From Verrucomicrobiales bacterium (GTDB lineage Bacteria; Verrucomicrobiota; Verrucomicrobiia; Verrucomicrobiales; DEV007): a stretch of 64,000 nucleotides of DNA. The notes under the pieces are model-generated. The model had not been told where the DNA came from. It worked only from the letters and a program-made list of their open reading frames with translations, and ran no database searches. The stretch is from NCBI GenBank assembly GCA_029212615.1, contig JARGPJ010000001.1:186001-250000 (forward strand), read 5' to 3'. Position numbers and translations under genes: made by a program. Of the stretch, positions 25,660-35,018 are shown one piece after another; position 1 is the stretch's first letter, and every line of letters begins with the position of its first letter.

Positions 25660-26292
25660 TCACTTCGCCTTCGGCGTCGTGATATAGGGCGCCCTCAGAT
25701 AGTGCGGCTCGAGAACCACGTCCCTCGACCATTCCGAAAGAGCTGTTGCCTGTGCCCGGATCGCGACCCCGACCGCCGTGGGATAGGAGAGGCGCACCCC
25801 GTCAATAGCATCCGCCACCTTTCGATCGGCGGTGAAACAGTCGCCCTCTCCTGCTTCCATTGACCGACCCACCTGTTCGATGACGACATCTTCAGGAAGC
25901 AGTTCGGGGTCGCACTGGAGAACCCTCGAGACAAGCCGGGCGACAAAGAAGGTCTTACGACGGGCATCACCCAGAACCGTGTAGTCCGCTTCATCCGACT
26001 TCCATGCCTCAAGGGAAGAGACCCCCAACAACGGAACATCAAGGATCATGCTCAAACCGTTGGCAACAGCAATCCCAACCCTGACACCACCATACGAACC
26101 GGGCCCAAGACCAACCGCAATACCGCTAATTTCCTCCCGGTAGCGACTCAACATTTCTGATACCGGGTCGAAAATCACAGCATTGTGTGCCCTCTCAGTT
26201 TCAAACGAAGCCTCCCAGACCGGTGCTTCCGCCCCTCCGTCAAGCAAAGCCAGTGACGCCCGCGGCGTCGATGTTTCTATCCCCAAAATCAT
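25660..26292 (-). CDS. tsaB: tRNA threonylcarbamoyladenosine biosynthesis protein TsaB
   Basis: TsaB is the ASKHA-fold partner of TsaD in making t6A37 in ANN-decoding tRNAs. The 210-residue protein starts MILGIETSTPRASLAL and has the family's GPGSYGGVRVGIAVANGLS segment and HNAVIFDPVSEML helix. It overlaps tsaE by 4 bases (ATGA). TsaD and TsaC are not in the window, so the pathway is split. Confidence 0.95.
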   Translation of the reverse strand: MILGIETSTPRASLALLDGGAEAPVWEASFETERAHNAVIFDPVSEMLSRYREEISGIAVGLGPGSYGGVRVGIAVANGLSMILDVPLLGVSSLEAWKSDEADYTVLGDARRKTFFVARLVSRVLQCDPELLPEDVVIEQVGRSMEAGEGDCFTADRKVADAIDGVRLSYPTAVGVAIRAQATALSEWSRDVVLEPHYLRAPYITTPKAK

Positions 26293-26705
26293 CTTTTCCG
26301 AAGCGTTCGCACCTGATCCTCACCGACCGTAAAATCATATCTAATCACTTCCTCAGGCAACAAACCCGGGAACTTGTCCGCCCACTCAACGATAACAACC
26401 CCTTCCTCGTCAAGGTAGTCATCCCAACCGATCTGGATCAACTCATCAGCTGATTCGAGGCGGTAGAAATCAAAATGAAAGACCGGAAGCCTCCCGCTTC
26501 GATATTCATTCACCAGAGAAAAGGTAGGACTACTGACGGCATCATCCGCTCCTATTCCGGAAACGATCCCTTTACTGAAATGTGTCTTGCCGGCACCGAG
26601 ATCACCACAGAGCGCCACGACACTGCCCGCTTCGAGAGACGCACCCAGGTCAGCACCGGCAGCGATCATTCCGGCCTCATCAGAAATGGACAGACAATCA
26701 CTCAT
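26289..26705 (-). CDS. tsaE: tRNA threonylcarbamoyladenosine biosynthesis ATPase TsaE
   Basis: The 138-residue ATPase needed for t6A turnover by the TsaB-TsaD complex. It has the P-loop LCGDLGAGKTHFSKG, then SSPTFSLVNEYRSGRLPVFHFDFYRLES and VVIVEWADKFPGLLPE, all diagnostic. It overlaps the 3' end of thiL by 8 bases and the start of tsaB by 4, so the three are translationally coupled. Confidence 0.96.
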   Translation of the reverse strand: MSDCLSISDEAGMIAAGADLGASLEAGSVVALCGDLGAGKTHFSKGIVSGIGADDAVSSPTFSLVNEYRSGRLPVFHFDFYRLESADELIQIGWDDYLDEEGVVIVEWADKFPGLLPEEVIRYDFTVGEDQVRTLRKR

Positions 26706-27615
26706 TCGTTTTAAAATGCTCCCATCCCCGGGAAAGCTCGAGGGGGGTATCCTCTGTGACTTCGCCGATGATGGTCAGGGCAACTTCCGGAAAGGCATTC
26801 GCCCAGGCAACCATTAACATTCCCGTCTTCTCCGGCGCTATCGTAAAGAGTAGCTCATAATCCTCTCCGTCGGAAACCGCCTCCTGTGTGGATACCCCCT
26901 CATGACAGGGCAATCGATCCGGCGAAACCGTGTATCCTTCGCCGCTGGCCTGAGCGAGACGCGGCAGATCAGAACCGAGGCCATCGCTCAGATCCATCAT
27001 CGCTGAAGGCCGGTGATTCGAGACAAGCCATTGCGCTTCACGAATTCGAGGAGTGAAGCGCAGATGCCGCCCACTCTCAAACGATCCCCCGAGCCGTCCG
27101 GAAACAAGGATCAAATCTCCGCGCCGGGCCCCTGACCGCAGAACGCAATGTTCCGGGAGAACCTCTCCGGTCATCGCAATCGAAATAACGGCTCCTTCGC
27201 CCGGCAGCCTTGAGGTTTCCCCCCCCACCACCACACAATCAAATGAGGCCGCGACGGCAGCCATGCCCGCGTACCATCCGGAGACTTCGTCGACTGAGCG
27301 GGAGTCATTGAGCGCGAGGGTGACAAGAGCATGTTTCGGAGTACCTCCCATCGCCGCGATGTCGCTGACAACCCGTTTCATGGCTTTCTCCCCAACGAGA
27401 TGAGCGTCCGTCCCCCTCGCAAAGTGAACCGCTTCAATGAGGCAATCCGTCTTCAAGAGTAGATGGCGTTCAGCTCCCGTATCGATCACCGCGCAGTCAT
27501 CCCCCGGACCCACAACGACATTACCTCCCGTAGGAAGACCCGCGACAAGACGCTCAATGAGCCTGTCCTCGCCAAGCTCAGCCACCGTTTCCGTTCTATC
27601 GTTTCCCCCGTCCAT
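26698..27615 (-). CDS. thiL: Thiamine-monophosphate kinase
   Basis: ThiL phosphorylates thiamine phosphate to thiamine diphosphate. The 305-residue protein has the metal/ATP site GPGDDCAVID, MKRVVSDIAAMGGTPKHALVTLAL, VVVGGETSRLPG, LVSGRLGG and MDLSDGLGSDLPRLA, all in the order of the PurM-like fold. It begins 3 bases after the CPBP gene stop and overlaps tsaE. Confidence 0.96.
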   Translation of the reverse strand: MDGGNDRTETVAELGEDRLIERLVAGLPTGGNVVVGPGDDCAVIDTGAERHLLLKTDCLIEAVHFARGTDAHLVGEKAMKRVVSDIAAMGGTPKHALVTLALNDSRSVDEVSGWYAGMAAVAASFDCVVVGGETSRLPGEGAVISIAMTGEVLPEHCVLRSGARRGDLILVSGRLGGSFESGRHLRFTPRIREAQWLVSNHRPSAMMDLSDGLGSDLPRLAQASGEGYTVSPDRLPCHEGVSTQEAVSDGEDYELLFTIAPEKTGMLMVAWANAFPEVALTIIGEVTEDTPLELSRGWEHFKTNE

Positions 27616-27618
27616 GTT

Positions 27619-28464
27619 CTACTCAGCTGACGACGGGATGAGCATGAAAACAATATTCGCGGCATTGAAAAAAGCATGCATCCCGATGGGCACCCAGAGA
27701 GATCGACTCCATTCGTAGGCAAGACAAAGCAGAATCGAAAAGGCCCACAACGGAAGCAAGGCAGGCAGATTGCCATGAACCGCAGCAAAAAGCGCTCCGA
27801 TCACGACCGCCGCAAAAACCGGATTGGTGGCGCGCTTCAAAGCTCCGTACATGTAGCCGCGAAAGAGCAATTCTTCGACAACAGGCGCCGCGACACATGC
27901 CATCACGATAGTCAAACCGATGAAAAGGGCCGATTGATTTTCCTGCAGCGTTTGCACTGACTCCTGGATCGCAAGATCAGAGAAAACACGATCGAGCATC
28001 ACTTGCGAAACGCCGCCCAGTGCCCAGGCGCAGATCACGAGAGAAGCGACACCTCCGAGAATCGTGTAAACAACGATGAGAGGAAGCCCCAGCTTCTTCA
28101 GGCCGAACAATTCAACCACACGCCGATTCCGAACCCATTCAATGATCCCGTAGGTCATCACTCCGACAAAGAAAAAGTAGGCAATATTCACGAGAAGAGA
28201 ACCAAGCTCACTTCCGCCGCCTTCCGCCTTCTTTTCTCCACCGCCATTCTGAGCAACCATGACCTCAATCATCGGATTGCTGAGAAAGAGCAATGACGGG
28301 AAAAACATCAAGGCAAGGTCATACCCATCAAAATCAGGGGAGGCCAAGGCTTCAGATACCCCCCTCCTTCGAACCAATGCAAAAGCAATCACCCCCGCAA
28401 AAAGGGTGATGAGAGCAATAATTTCGAAGTCGAGAAGGACTTGCTTCGCGGCGAGTTCGTCCAT
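27619..28464 (-). CDS. CPBP family intramembrane protease
   Basis: The 281-residue protein has about seven TM segments. The CPBP (CAAX protease and bacteriocin-processing, ABI) motifs are present: VVEELLFRGYMYGAL with the catalytic Glu pair and Arg, the second motif FAAVHGNLPAL with His, and the Asn in MHAFFNAANIVF. Members cleave prenylated proteins, process bacteriocins or confer immunity; the target here is unknown. It lies between glgP and thiL on one transcript. Confidence 0.9.
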   Translation of the reverse strand: MDELAAKQVLLDFEIIALITLFAGVIAFALVRRRGVSEALASPDFDGYDLALMFFPSLLFLSNPMIEVMVAQNGGGEKKAEGGGSELGSLLVNIAYFFFVGVMTYGIIEWVRNRRVVELFGLKKLGLPLIVVYTILGGVASLVICAWALGGVSQVMLDRVFSDLAIQESVQTLQENQSALFIGLTIVMACVAAPVVEELLFRGYMYGALKRATNPVFAAVVIGALFAAVHGNLPALLPLWAFSILLCLAYEWSRSLWVPIGMHAFFNAANIVFMLIPSSAE

Positions 28465-28480
28465 TAAAGGAATCGCTCGC

Positions 28481-30952
28481 CTAGACTGTCAACGGTGGCA
28501 AATGCCAAATCTCGTCGGCATACTCCTGAATTGTCCGGTCGCTGGAGAATTTTCCAACGCGCGCGGTGTTCAAAATCGCCATTTTCGCCCAGTTGGATTG
28601 ATCGCGATAGGCGAGGTCCACCTTATCCTGAGCCTCGATGTAGGAGCGGTAATCAGCGAGAACGAGATAAGGATCCCCTCCGTCGAGAAGGCTGCGGCGA
28701 ATGCTGTCAAAGGAGCCCTTCGGGGCAAATGAATCCGAACTGAGCCAGTCGATCACAGCGCGAAGCTCCTCGTCAGCCCAGTATTCGTCGATCGAGCAGT
28801 AACCACCCTTCCAGAGAGACTCCACTTCCTCGACGGTGAGGCCAAAGATGAAAATGTTCTCGTCTCCGACTTCTTCCTTAATCTCAACATTCGCACCATC
28901 CAGGGTTCCCAGAGTAAGCGATCCGTTGAGGGCAAGCTTCATATTACCCGTTCCCGATGCTTCTTTACCGGCCGTCGAGATCTGCTCAGAAATATCGGAA
29001 GCAGGAATGATGATCTCGGCAGAACTCACTCCGTAGTTGGGAATGAAGGCAACCTTCAGTTTTCCGCCGATACGCTCATCGTTATTGATCACCTCGCCGA
29101 TCGCATTGATTGCGTGAATGATTTCTTTCGCGAGGACGTACCCGGGAGCGGCTTTTGCTCCAAAAACGAAAACACGCGGGACAACATCGAGGTCCGGATT
29201 CTGAAGCAGGCGACGATACTGCGTGAGGATATTCAGGAGATTCAAATGCTGACGCTTGTACTCGTGAAGACGCTTAATCTGAACATCAAAGAGCGCGGAA
29301 GGATCCACTTCGATACCACAACGCTCCTTGATAAGGGCCGCCAAATTCTCTTTGTTCCGGTGCTTGATCGCCATGAACTCCTTCTGAAAATCCGGATCGT
29401 CCGCAAATTTTTCAAGGCCGCGAAGCTTATCCAGATTCGCAGGCCAGTCGTCCCCGATCGAACCGTCAATGAGACCGGAGAGCTCCGGGTTGCAGGCCTT
29501 GAGCCAGCGACGCGGCGTGATCCCGTTTGTCTTATTCTGAAAACGATCAGGGAACAACGCATAGAAATTACTGAAGAGATGTTTCTTGAGCAGATCGGTG
29601 TGAAGCGCAGCAACACCATTGGTCGTGTGACTGCCCACCACCGCGAGATACGCCATCCGGATCTGCTTCGGCGCACCTTCTTCGATGAGAGACATTTCCG
29701 CCTTCTTGTGCTGGTCGCCCGGCCACTTCGCCTCGACAAAGTCTTCGAGGAAACGTTTGTTGATTTCAAAAATGATCTGGAGATGACGGGGGAGAACTTT
29801 CTCAAAGAGAGGAACACTCCACTTTTCCAAGGCCTCCGGCAGGAGCGTGTGGTTGGTGTAGGAGAAAACCTTCTGACAGATTCCCCACGCCTGATCCCAG
29901 GGCAGCATCTCGTCGTCGATGAGAATCCGCATCAGCTCAGGCACCGCAATCGCCGGGTGTGTGTCATTCAGCTGAATCGCCGCTTTATCGACTAAACTGT
30001 CCCAGGTGTCGTTCGAACGGCGATGACGCTTCACAATATCCTGCAATGAACAGGCGACGAAGAAGTACTGCTGCACAAGGCGCAGCTCCTTTCCTGCTTC
30101 AGTCGAGTCATTCGGATAGAGAACCTTCGAAATTGACTCGCTCTCCGCTTTTTCGCGCACCGCTTCGACGTAACCACCGCGGTTGAAGATATCGAGATCG
30201 AAATCGCGTGACGCTTTACTCTCCCAGAGCCGAAGGTAATTAATCGTCGATCCCGTATAACCAACGACGGGCACATCCCAGGGGACACCAAGGATAGAAC
30301 GGGTGTTTGTCCAGACAGGGCGCCCCTGACCCAACTCATCAAACTGATTCTCGACATGCCCGTAGAGAGGAATCTCAACGGCATATTCGGGACGGCAGAT
30401 CTCCCATGGATTACCAAAGCGACGCCATTCATCCGGCGACTCCATCTGCTCACCATCAATGAACTTCTGACGGAAAAGACCAAACTCATAGTTGATCCCA
30501 TACCCGACCGCCGGAAGATCAAGGGTCGCAAGCGAATCCATGAAGCAGGCCGCCAGTCGACCCAGTCCACCATTTCCAAGCCCTAGATCAGGGCCCTGCT
30601 CGAAAAGCTCGTCCATATCGAGACCCAATTCCGAAATCGCATCACGGCAGGATTCAAGGAGCCCCAGATTAACGAGGTTGTTCTCAAGAAGGCGTCCCAT
30701 GAGATACTCGAGAGAGAGATAGTAAACCCGGCGCACATTCTTCTTATGGTGCGCGGTGTGAACCTCACAGGCGCGCTCCAGCATGCGCCCCCGAACGGCG
30801 AGACAAATGGCACGCCACCAATCCCCGTGCGTCGCTGTTTCGACGCTATGAGCCTGATTCTTGATCAAATTTGAAATGATCTCCTGCTTCAGAAGCTCAG
30901 TTTCGGAGAGACTTCCCGCGTCGGCGGTCGATTCACTTGTTTGCGTTTCCAT
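28481..30952 (-). CDS. glgP: Glycogen/starch phosphorylase
   Basis: The 823-residue GT35 enzyme releases glucose-1-phosphate from alpha-1,4-glucan. It shows [18 protein letters not shown] and [21 protein letters not shown] near the start, [19 protein letters not shown], and the PLP site [25 protein letters not shown] with its Lys. Length is normal. No glgB, glgC or malQ is in the window. The neighbour upstream (SLOG-fold protein) is only 7 bases away, so the two are likely co-transcribed. Confidence 0.97.
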   Translation of the reverse strand: METQTSESTADAGSLSETELLKQEIISNLIKNQAHSVETATHGDWWRAICLAVRGRMLERACEVHTAHHKKNVRRVYYLSLEYLMGRLLENNLVNLGLLESCRDAISELGLDMDELFEQGPDLGLGNGGLGRLAACFMDSLATLDLPAVGYGINYEFGLFRQKFIDGEQMESPDEWRRFGNPWEICRPEYAVEIPLYGHVENQFDELGQGRPVWTNTRSILGVPWDVPVVGYTGSTINYLRLWESKASRDFDLDIFNRGGYVEAVREKAESESISKVLYPNDSTEAGKELRLVQQYFFVACSLQDIVKRHRRSNDTWDSLVDKAAIQLNDTHPAIAVPELMRILIDDEMLPWDQAWGICQKVFSYTNHTLLPEALEKWSVPLFEKVLPRHLQIIFEINKRFLEDFVEAKWPGDQHKKAEMSLIEEGAPKQIRMAYLAVVGSHTTNGVAALHTDLLKKHLFSNFYALFPDRFQNKTNGITPRRWLKACNPELSGLIDGSIGDDWPANLDKLRGLEKFADDPDFQKEFMAIKHRNKENLAALIKERCGIEVDPSALFDVQIKRLHEYKRQHLNLLNILTQYRRLLQNPDLDVVPRVFVFGAKAAPGYVLAKEIIHAINAIGEVINNDERIGGKLKVAFIPNYGVSSAEIIIPASDISEQISTAGKEASGTGNMKLALNGSLTLGTLDGANVEIKEEVGDENIFIFGLTVEEVESLWKGGYCSIDEYWADEELRAVIDWLSSDSFAPKGSFDSIRRSLLDGGDPYLVLADYRSYIEAQDKVDLAYRDQSNWAKMAILNTARVGKFSSDRTIQEYADEIWHLPPLTV

Positions 30953-30959
30953 AGTTCTG

Positions 30960-31427
30960 TTAAATTAAGTCACTTCCGAATGCGCCATCAAGGACAGAGC
31001 GGACGAAATCAGTCATCCCGGCTTCGGTAGATTCCCGTGGACCGGCGACATTCAGGGTTTCAATAAATTGTTTCTCCACAAATTCCTTCAACTCTCGTGA
31101 AGGCTCTTCAGTCATTTCTTCCACAATGACTAAGCAGGGACGGTTCCATTTTGACGTAAATTTCTTCGTTAGCTTCGTCCCGCCAACGATTTTCCGCGAT
31201 CTCAGAAAAAGCACGGTTCCGTCACTATCGCGAACATTCCACTCCGTTCGCTGAGAATACCCTTCGCCCGGTGTTTCGATCAACGGAAAACGCCCGTCAA
31301 TGGAACCATCCTCAGCCAACCGTCCGGCAGGGCACCAGCCTCCGCAGGAGACTTCTGCATCAAGAGCCCACTCCAACGCCGCTCGATCCACCCCGGTTTG
31401 ACCTCCTGAAACGATTTTTGGCAACAT
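30960..31427 (-). CDS. SLOG-fold protein, putative molybdenum carrier family
   Basis: About 155 residues. [22 protein letters not shown] is the signature of the family annotated as putative molybdenum carrier (PF12694), a member of the SLOG/Rossmann superfamily related to LOG and Dpr[15 protein letters not shown] and [11 protein letters not shown] support it. The real function is unknown. The first in-frame codon is a TTG at 31472 that lies inside an inverted repeat; the ATG at 31427 directly precedes the conserved domain and is preferred. Confidence 0.83.
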   Translation of the reverse strand: MLPKIVSGGQTGVDRAALEWALDAEVSCGGWCPAGRLAEDGSIDGRFPLIETPGEGYSQRTEWNVRDSDGTVLFLRSRKIVGGTKLTKKFTSKWNRPCLVIVEEMTEEPSRELKEFVEKQFIETLNVAGPRESTEAGMTDFVRSVLDGAFGSDLI

Positions 31428-31463
31428 AACGAGGCCGCGAGGAGACCCGACAGGGTTAAATGA

Positions 31464-31486
31464 CCGACTCAACAGGGTTGAGTCGG
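31464..31486. promoter_or_regulatory. Perfect 9-bp inverted repeat between FKBP and SLOG genes
   Basis: CCGACTCAA (31464-31472) and TTGAGTCGG (31478-31486) are perfect inverse copies around CAGGG. The word CAGGGTT occurs in the loop and again at 31451-31457. No T-run follows on either strand, so a Rho-independent terminator is unlikely; an operator or an RNA-processing stem is possible. Confidence 0.5.
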
Positions 31487-31497
31487 CCGATCAAAGA

Positions 31498-32184
31498 CTA
31501 CTCGATTTCGAGAAGCTCGACCTCAAACACAAGCGTGCTGTAGGGTTTGATATCGGCACCGGCACCGCGGGACCCGTAGGCGAGATTGTAGGGGATAGTG
31601 AAGCGAAACTTAGATCCGAGTGGCATCAGCTGAACGCCTTCAGTCCAACCGGGAATCACACGATTAAGGGGAAACGAAGTCGGCTCACCACGATCAACAC
31701 TGCTGTCGAAGACGGTCCCGTCGAGAAGTGTCCCGTGATAGTGCACGGTCACGTTGTCAGTCGCTCCGGGCTTTTTCCCGTCACCTTCTTCGAGGATTTC
31801 ATACTGAAGACCGGATTCCGTGACTTCAACGCCTTCTTTCTTCGCGTTCTCTTCGAGGTATTTCTGACCTGCTTCGAGATTTGCTTTGTCCTCTCCCTGC
31901 GCGGACTTGGCATCGACCATCTTCTGGCTCTCTTCGAAGGCTGAAGCCACTTCGTCTTCAGAAAGGATGGGTTCACCGCCGGCGTTCACTGTTTTGAAAG
32001 CGGCAAGAAACTGATCAATGTCGATTTCGACACCGCGCTCACCAAGTTGACGCGCGATCATGAGCCCGTAGGCGTAGCTCACGCGCTCTTCGAGAGATTC
32101 AGGTTTTTTTATTTCTTCGGCATTCATATTGAGGCAGGTAAAAAACACGCCCGCTATGGCCATCATGTAAGTAAGTGCGCGCAT
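31498..32184 (-). CDS. FKBP-type peptidyl-prolyl isomerase (Mip/FkpA-like)
   Basis: The 228-residue exported folding factor has a signal peptide (LTYMMAIAGVFFTCLNMNA), an N-terminal helical dimerisation region (ESLEERVSYAYGLMIARQLGERG, KKMVDAKSAQGED-type helices) and a C-terminal FKBP domain: VTVHYHGTLLDGTVFDSSVDRGEPTSFPLNRVIPGWTEG and IPYNLAYGSRGAGADIKPYSTLVFEVELL. This is the Mip/FkpA/FklB layout. It acts in the periplasm. It is the first gene of the leftward operon ending with tsaB, though the inverted repeat downstream may partly separate it. Confidence 0.94.
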   Translation of the reverse strand: MRALTYMMAIAGVFFTCLNMNAEEIKKPESLEERVSYAYGLMIARQLGERGVEIDIDQFLAAFKTVNAGGEPILSEDEVASAFEESQKMVDAKSAQGEDKANLEAGQKYLEENAKKEGVEVTESGLQYEILEEGDGKKPGATDNVTVHYHGTLLDGTVFDSSVDRGEPTSFPLNRVIPGWTEGVQLMPLGSKFRFTIPYNLAYGSRGAGADIKPYSTLVFEVELLEIE

Positions 32185-32498
32185 CTGGATGATATAGTTG
32201 AGTTTAATTCTGGCGGGATGAATGGATCAGGTCCCGCGGGGGCGGTGAACCTAAGGCCGAAAGGACACCGGTCAAGCGGGGGCTGCGGGAGCGCTCCCCC
32301 CCCATTGATTGCGCCTAAGATTCAGCCACGATCTTCGTTCTAGAGAATGTAAAGGGGTGCTGCATACAGCTCAGAATGATTCGTCCAAAAGAAGTAATTT
32401 TCATCTCTTGATAACTAAATGAGGCGGAAATTATAAAATTTTTTGAAAAAATTTGAAGAATATTTAAAAACATTTATCTTTTTGAGTTCCGCCTGATC
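32185..32498. promoter_or_regulatory. 314-bp divergent promoter region with an AT-rich, phased A-tract island
   Basis: Between the divergent FKBP and amidase genes. It holds a perfect 12-bp palindrome GGGAGCGCTCCC (32287-32298) and, next to the amidase gene, a stretch from about 32430 to 32486 that is almost pure A/T with A- or T-runs roughly every 10 bases. This island is bracketed by an 8-bp inverted repeat: AGGCGGAA (32422-32429) and TTCCGCCT (32487-32494), the second arm sitting 4 bases before the ATG. No coding frame is seen. Confidence 0.6.
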
Positions 32499-33110
32499 AT
32501 GTCCACCCTTCGCATCTCACCTATCCTCCTCATTCTATCCTGCCTTTTCCTGGCAGGGGTGAATCAGGCTTTTGCTTTTAAAACGGTGATCATCGATCCC
32601 GGTCACGGCGGGCGCGACCTCGGAGCAGCCGACTCGTATGTCTATGAGAAGCACATCAATCTCGATGTCTCCCGCCGCCTTGAGCGCGCCCTTAAAGAAG
32701 CGGGCTTCAAAACGGTGATGACACGCACCCGCGACGAATTTATCGCGCTCTCAGAGAGGTCCTCCCATGCGAATCGCTACCGCAACGCTGTTTTCGTGAG
32801 CGTCCACTTTAACTCTGCCTACCGCACCGCCGCACTGGGCATTGAAACCTTCTATCGAAGTTCCACCTCGGAAAAGTTCGCCCGTTTCGTTCAAACGGAG
32901 CTGATTAAGAACGTCGGGGCAACGGATCGGGGCGTCAAAACCGGCAATTTCTCCGTCCTCCGCCATACGAAGCATCCCTCTATTCTCGTTGAAGGTGGAT
33001 TCATCAGTAATAAAGATGAGCGTTCCGCCATGCTCGACCCTCAGTATCGACAAGTCGTCGCCGACAGCATTGCCCGCGGAATTATCCAGTTCAACCGCCG
33101 CCGTTTGTAG
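32499..33110 (+). CDS. N-acetylmuramoyl-L-alanine amidase (Amidase_3)
   Basis: The 203-residue zinc amidase cleaves the MurNAc-L-Ala bond of peptidoglycan. A signal peptide (ISPILLILSCLFLAGVNQAFA) precedes the catalytic domain: IIDPGHGGRDLGA (zinc His), YEKHINLDVSRRLERAL (Glu), VSVHFNSA (His) and LVEGGFISNKDE (catalytic Glu). There is no SPOR, LysM or AMIN domain, so it is a minimal form. The nnr gene follows 15 bases downstream. Confidence 0.95.
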   Translation: MSTLRISPILLILSCLFLAGVNQAFAFKTVIIDPGHGGRDLGAADSYVYEKHINLDVSRRLERALKEAGFKTVMTRTRDEFIALSERSSHANRYRNAVFVSVHFNSAYRTAALGIETFYRSSTSEKFARFVQTELIKNVGATDRGVKTGNFSVLRHTKHPSILVEGGFISNKDERSAMLDPQYRQVVADSIARGIIQFNRRRL

Positions 33111-33125
33111 TCTATCCTGTGACCC

Positions 33126-34592
33126 ATGCTGGTCACCTGCAAACAAATGGCCGCTGCTGAGGAGCAGCTTTTCTCGACGGGGGTTTCCGCCGAATCATTA
33201 ATGGACAAAGCCGGGCACCTCTGTGCTCTCGCGATTCAACGGTTTTTCCCCTGCCCCGGTCGGGCGATCATTTTTTGCGGCAAAGGCAACAACGGCGGTG
33301 ACGCCCTCGTCGTTGCCCGCTGGCTGAAGCGATCCGGCTGGCTCGTCGAAGTGCGTTACTCGCACGGGCGCGATGAACTCTCGCCTCTCGGCCTCAAGAA
33401 ACGGGACGAATGGGAAGCAGAAGGGAACGCGCTGAAGAACCCAACCGGGCCTGCCTTCGTCCTCGTCGACGGCCTCCTTGGCATCGGAGCCTGCGGCCCC
33501 TTACGTGGCCGCATTCTCGAATCGGCCTCGGAAATGAGGCGACTCCGTGACGAGCAATTCGGCACCTGCTTTGCGATCGATATTCCAACCGGGCTGAACG
33601 CAGATACCGGTGAACCCGGAGCAGGCACGATCATCGCTGACTATACCCTCTCAATATGTGCACCAAAGACTGGATTCACCTGTCGTGAAGCGGTCAACTT
33701 TCTCGGCCGGCTCATTGAAATCCCGCTCGACATCCCTGTCCCGGAAGCCAATTCAGCGATTCGATTCCTTTTTCCCTCCCAACTTCGCTGCCGATATCCA
33801 CGACGCGATTTCGATACGCACAAAGGATCCGCCGGACGTGTCCTCATCATTGCCGGTTCCCGTGGGCTGAGCGGTGCCGCCGTATTGGCCTCTCTGGGTG
33901 CCTCCCGATCCGGAGCGGGCCTCATCACCGTCTGTGTCCCGGAAGAAATCTATGCCATCGTCGCCAGCCAATGCCCCGCTGAAGTGATGGTTCGCCCCGT
34001 TTCCTCGATTCAGGAAGCCCTCTCTTTTCCTCACGATGTCGTCGCGATCGGCCCGGGACTCGGCCGGGAGCAGGATCAATCCATCGTTCGCGCATTGAGG
34101 CATCACGAAAGAGACATGGTCGTCGATGCCGACGCTCTCAACGCGCTCGCCTCTTCCGGGATCTCACCGGTAAGCCTTCCGGCGAATCGCCTCCTCACTC
34201 CTCACCCCGGAGAGCTTGCCCGCCTCACTGATACCACCGGCACCCGCTGCGAAGTAACCAGAAAGCTGGCGGACGAATGGAACGTAAGCCTGCTTCACAA
34301 AGGAACACGCACCGCAATCGCCACCCCCGGATATCCTCTCGAACTCAATACTACCGGTCATCCCGGAATGGCCAGCGGCGGGATGGGAGACGTCCTCACC
34401 GGGATGTGTGCCAGCCTCATTGCTCAGGGGCTTAATCTCCACGATGCCGCCTGCGTCGGAAGCTGGCTTCTCGGTCGTGCTGCTGAGATAGTGCGGGATA
34501 AATCCTCCTTCGCTCCGGAATCGATCAACGCGGTCCAGGTCGCCCGGTCTCTGGGACGGGCAATCTTTGAACTTCGTCACGATCCGGTCTGA
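33126..34592 (+). CDS. nnr: Bifunctional NAD(P)H-hydrate epimerase/dehydratase
   Basis: Nnr repairs hydrated NAD(P)H. The 488-residue protein has the YjeF N-terminal epimerase domain (QMAAAEEQLFSTGVSAESLMDKAG, FCGKGNNGGDALVVARWL, VDGLLGIG) and the YjeF C-terminal ADP-dependent dehydratase domain (HKGSAGRVLIIAGSRGLSGAAVLAS, LTPHPGELARL, NTTGHPGMASGGMGDVLTGM). Both active-site sets look intact. Its last 68 bases overlap, in antisense, the end of the DUF2752 gene. Confidence 0.96.
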   Translation: MLVTCKQMAAAEEQLFSTGVSAESLMDKAGHLCALAIQRFFPCPGRAIIFCGKGNNGGDALVVARWLKRSGWLVEVRYSHGRDELSPLGLKKRDEWEAEGNALKNPTGPAFVLVDGLLGIGACGPLRGRILESASEMRRLRDEQFGTCFAIDIPTGLNADTGEPGAGTIIADYTLSICAPKTGFTCREAVNFLGRLIEIPLDIPVPEANSAIRFLFPSQLRCRYPRRDFDTHKGSAGRVLIIAGSRGLSGAAVLASLGASRSGAGLITVCVPEEIYAIVASQCPAEVMVRPVSSIQEALSFPHDVVAIGPGLGREQDQSIVRALRHHERDMVVDADALNALASSGISPVSLPANRLLTPHPGELARLTDTTGTRCEVTRKLADEWNVSLLHKGTRTAIATPGYPLELNTTGHPGMASGGMGDVLTGMCASLIAQGLNLHDAACVGSWLLGRAAEIVRDKSSFAPESINAVQVARSLGRAIFELRHDPV

Positions 34593-35013
34593 GCGGAGCA
34601 GGCGCCAACCAGGAGAAGGGCTTTCGTGGAATATTTCTGACGACGCCGAAAATCACGACCAGGGTGATCAGGGCAACCGAGTAGCCATATTTCCACGAAA
34701 AGGGCAACGGCTTCAGGCTCCCCGGAAAGACCCAGCTGCACCAAAGTCGTCCGGCACCGAAAAGAAGGAAGGGCAACGCGATCACAAAGGCAACGTTCTG
34801 CTGGATCGCCCCATACAAGTCGCCCCGCAAGAGTGCTTGAGTGGCCCTCGTGTTACCGCACCCGGGGCAATGAAGTCCGGTCAAATGATGAAGGGTGCAC
34901 CGGGGCAGCCACCGGACTTGATCCCCCTCCGGAACCTGAGTGAGCTGAAAAGCGGCAACAAGTCCTCCCAACACCGCGACGGCGGTGAGAGAAACTTTGA
35001 AAGCCGTCGACAT
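34525..35013 (-). CDS. DUF2752 membrane protein
   Basis: The 162-residue protein has a leading TM helix (VSLTAVAVLGGLVAAFQL), the DUF2752 core LHHLTGLHCPGCGNTRATQALLRGDLYGAI with the CPGC cysteines, and two further TM segments. Function is unknown. The last 23 residues are Arg/Pro-rich and are encoded entirely antisense to the end of nnr. A stop lost by mutation may have extended the gene into nnr; the conserved part ends before the overlap. It follows the GYF gene by 5 bases. Confidence 0.85.
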   Translation of the reverse strand: MSTAFKVSLTAVAVLGGLVAAFQLTQVPEGDQVRWLPRCTLHHLTGLHCPGCGNTRATQALLRGDLYGAIQQNVAFVIALPFLLFGAGRLWCSWVFPGSLKPLPFSWKYGYSVALITLVVIFGVVRNIPRKPFSWLAPAPLRPDRDEVQRLPVPETGRPGPR

Positions 35014-35018
35014 GCCCT

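Noticed and set aside
29114-29995. 293-codon + strand open frame
   Set aside because: It is antisense to the highly conserved middle of glycogen phosphorylase and shows no domain; a by-product of codon bias.
30031-30579. 182-codon minus frame overlapping glgP
   Set aside because: Same strand but other frame of glgP; Arg/Ser-rich composition typical of a shifted frame.
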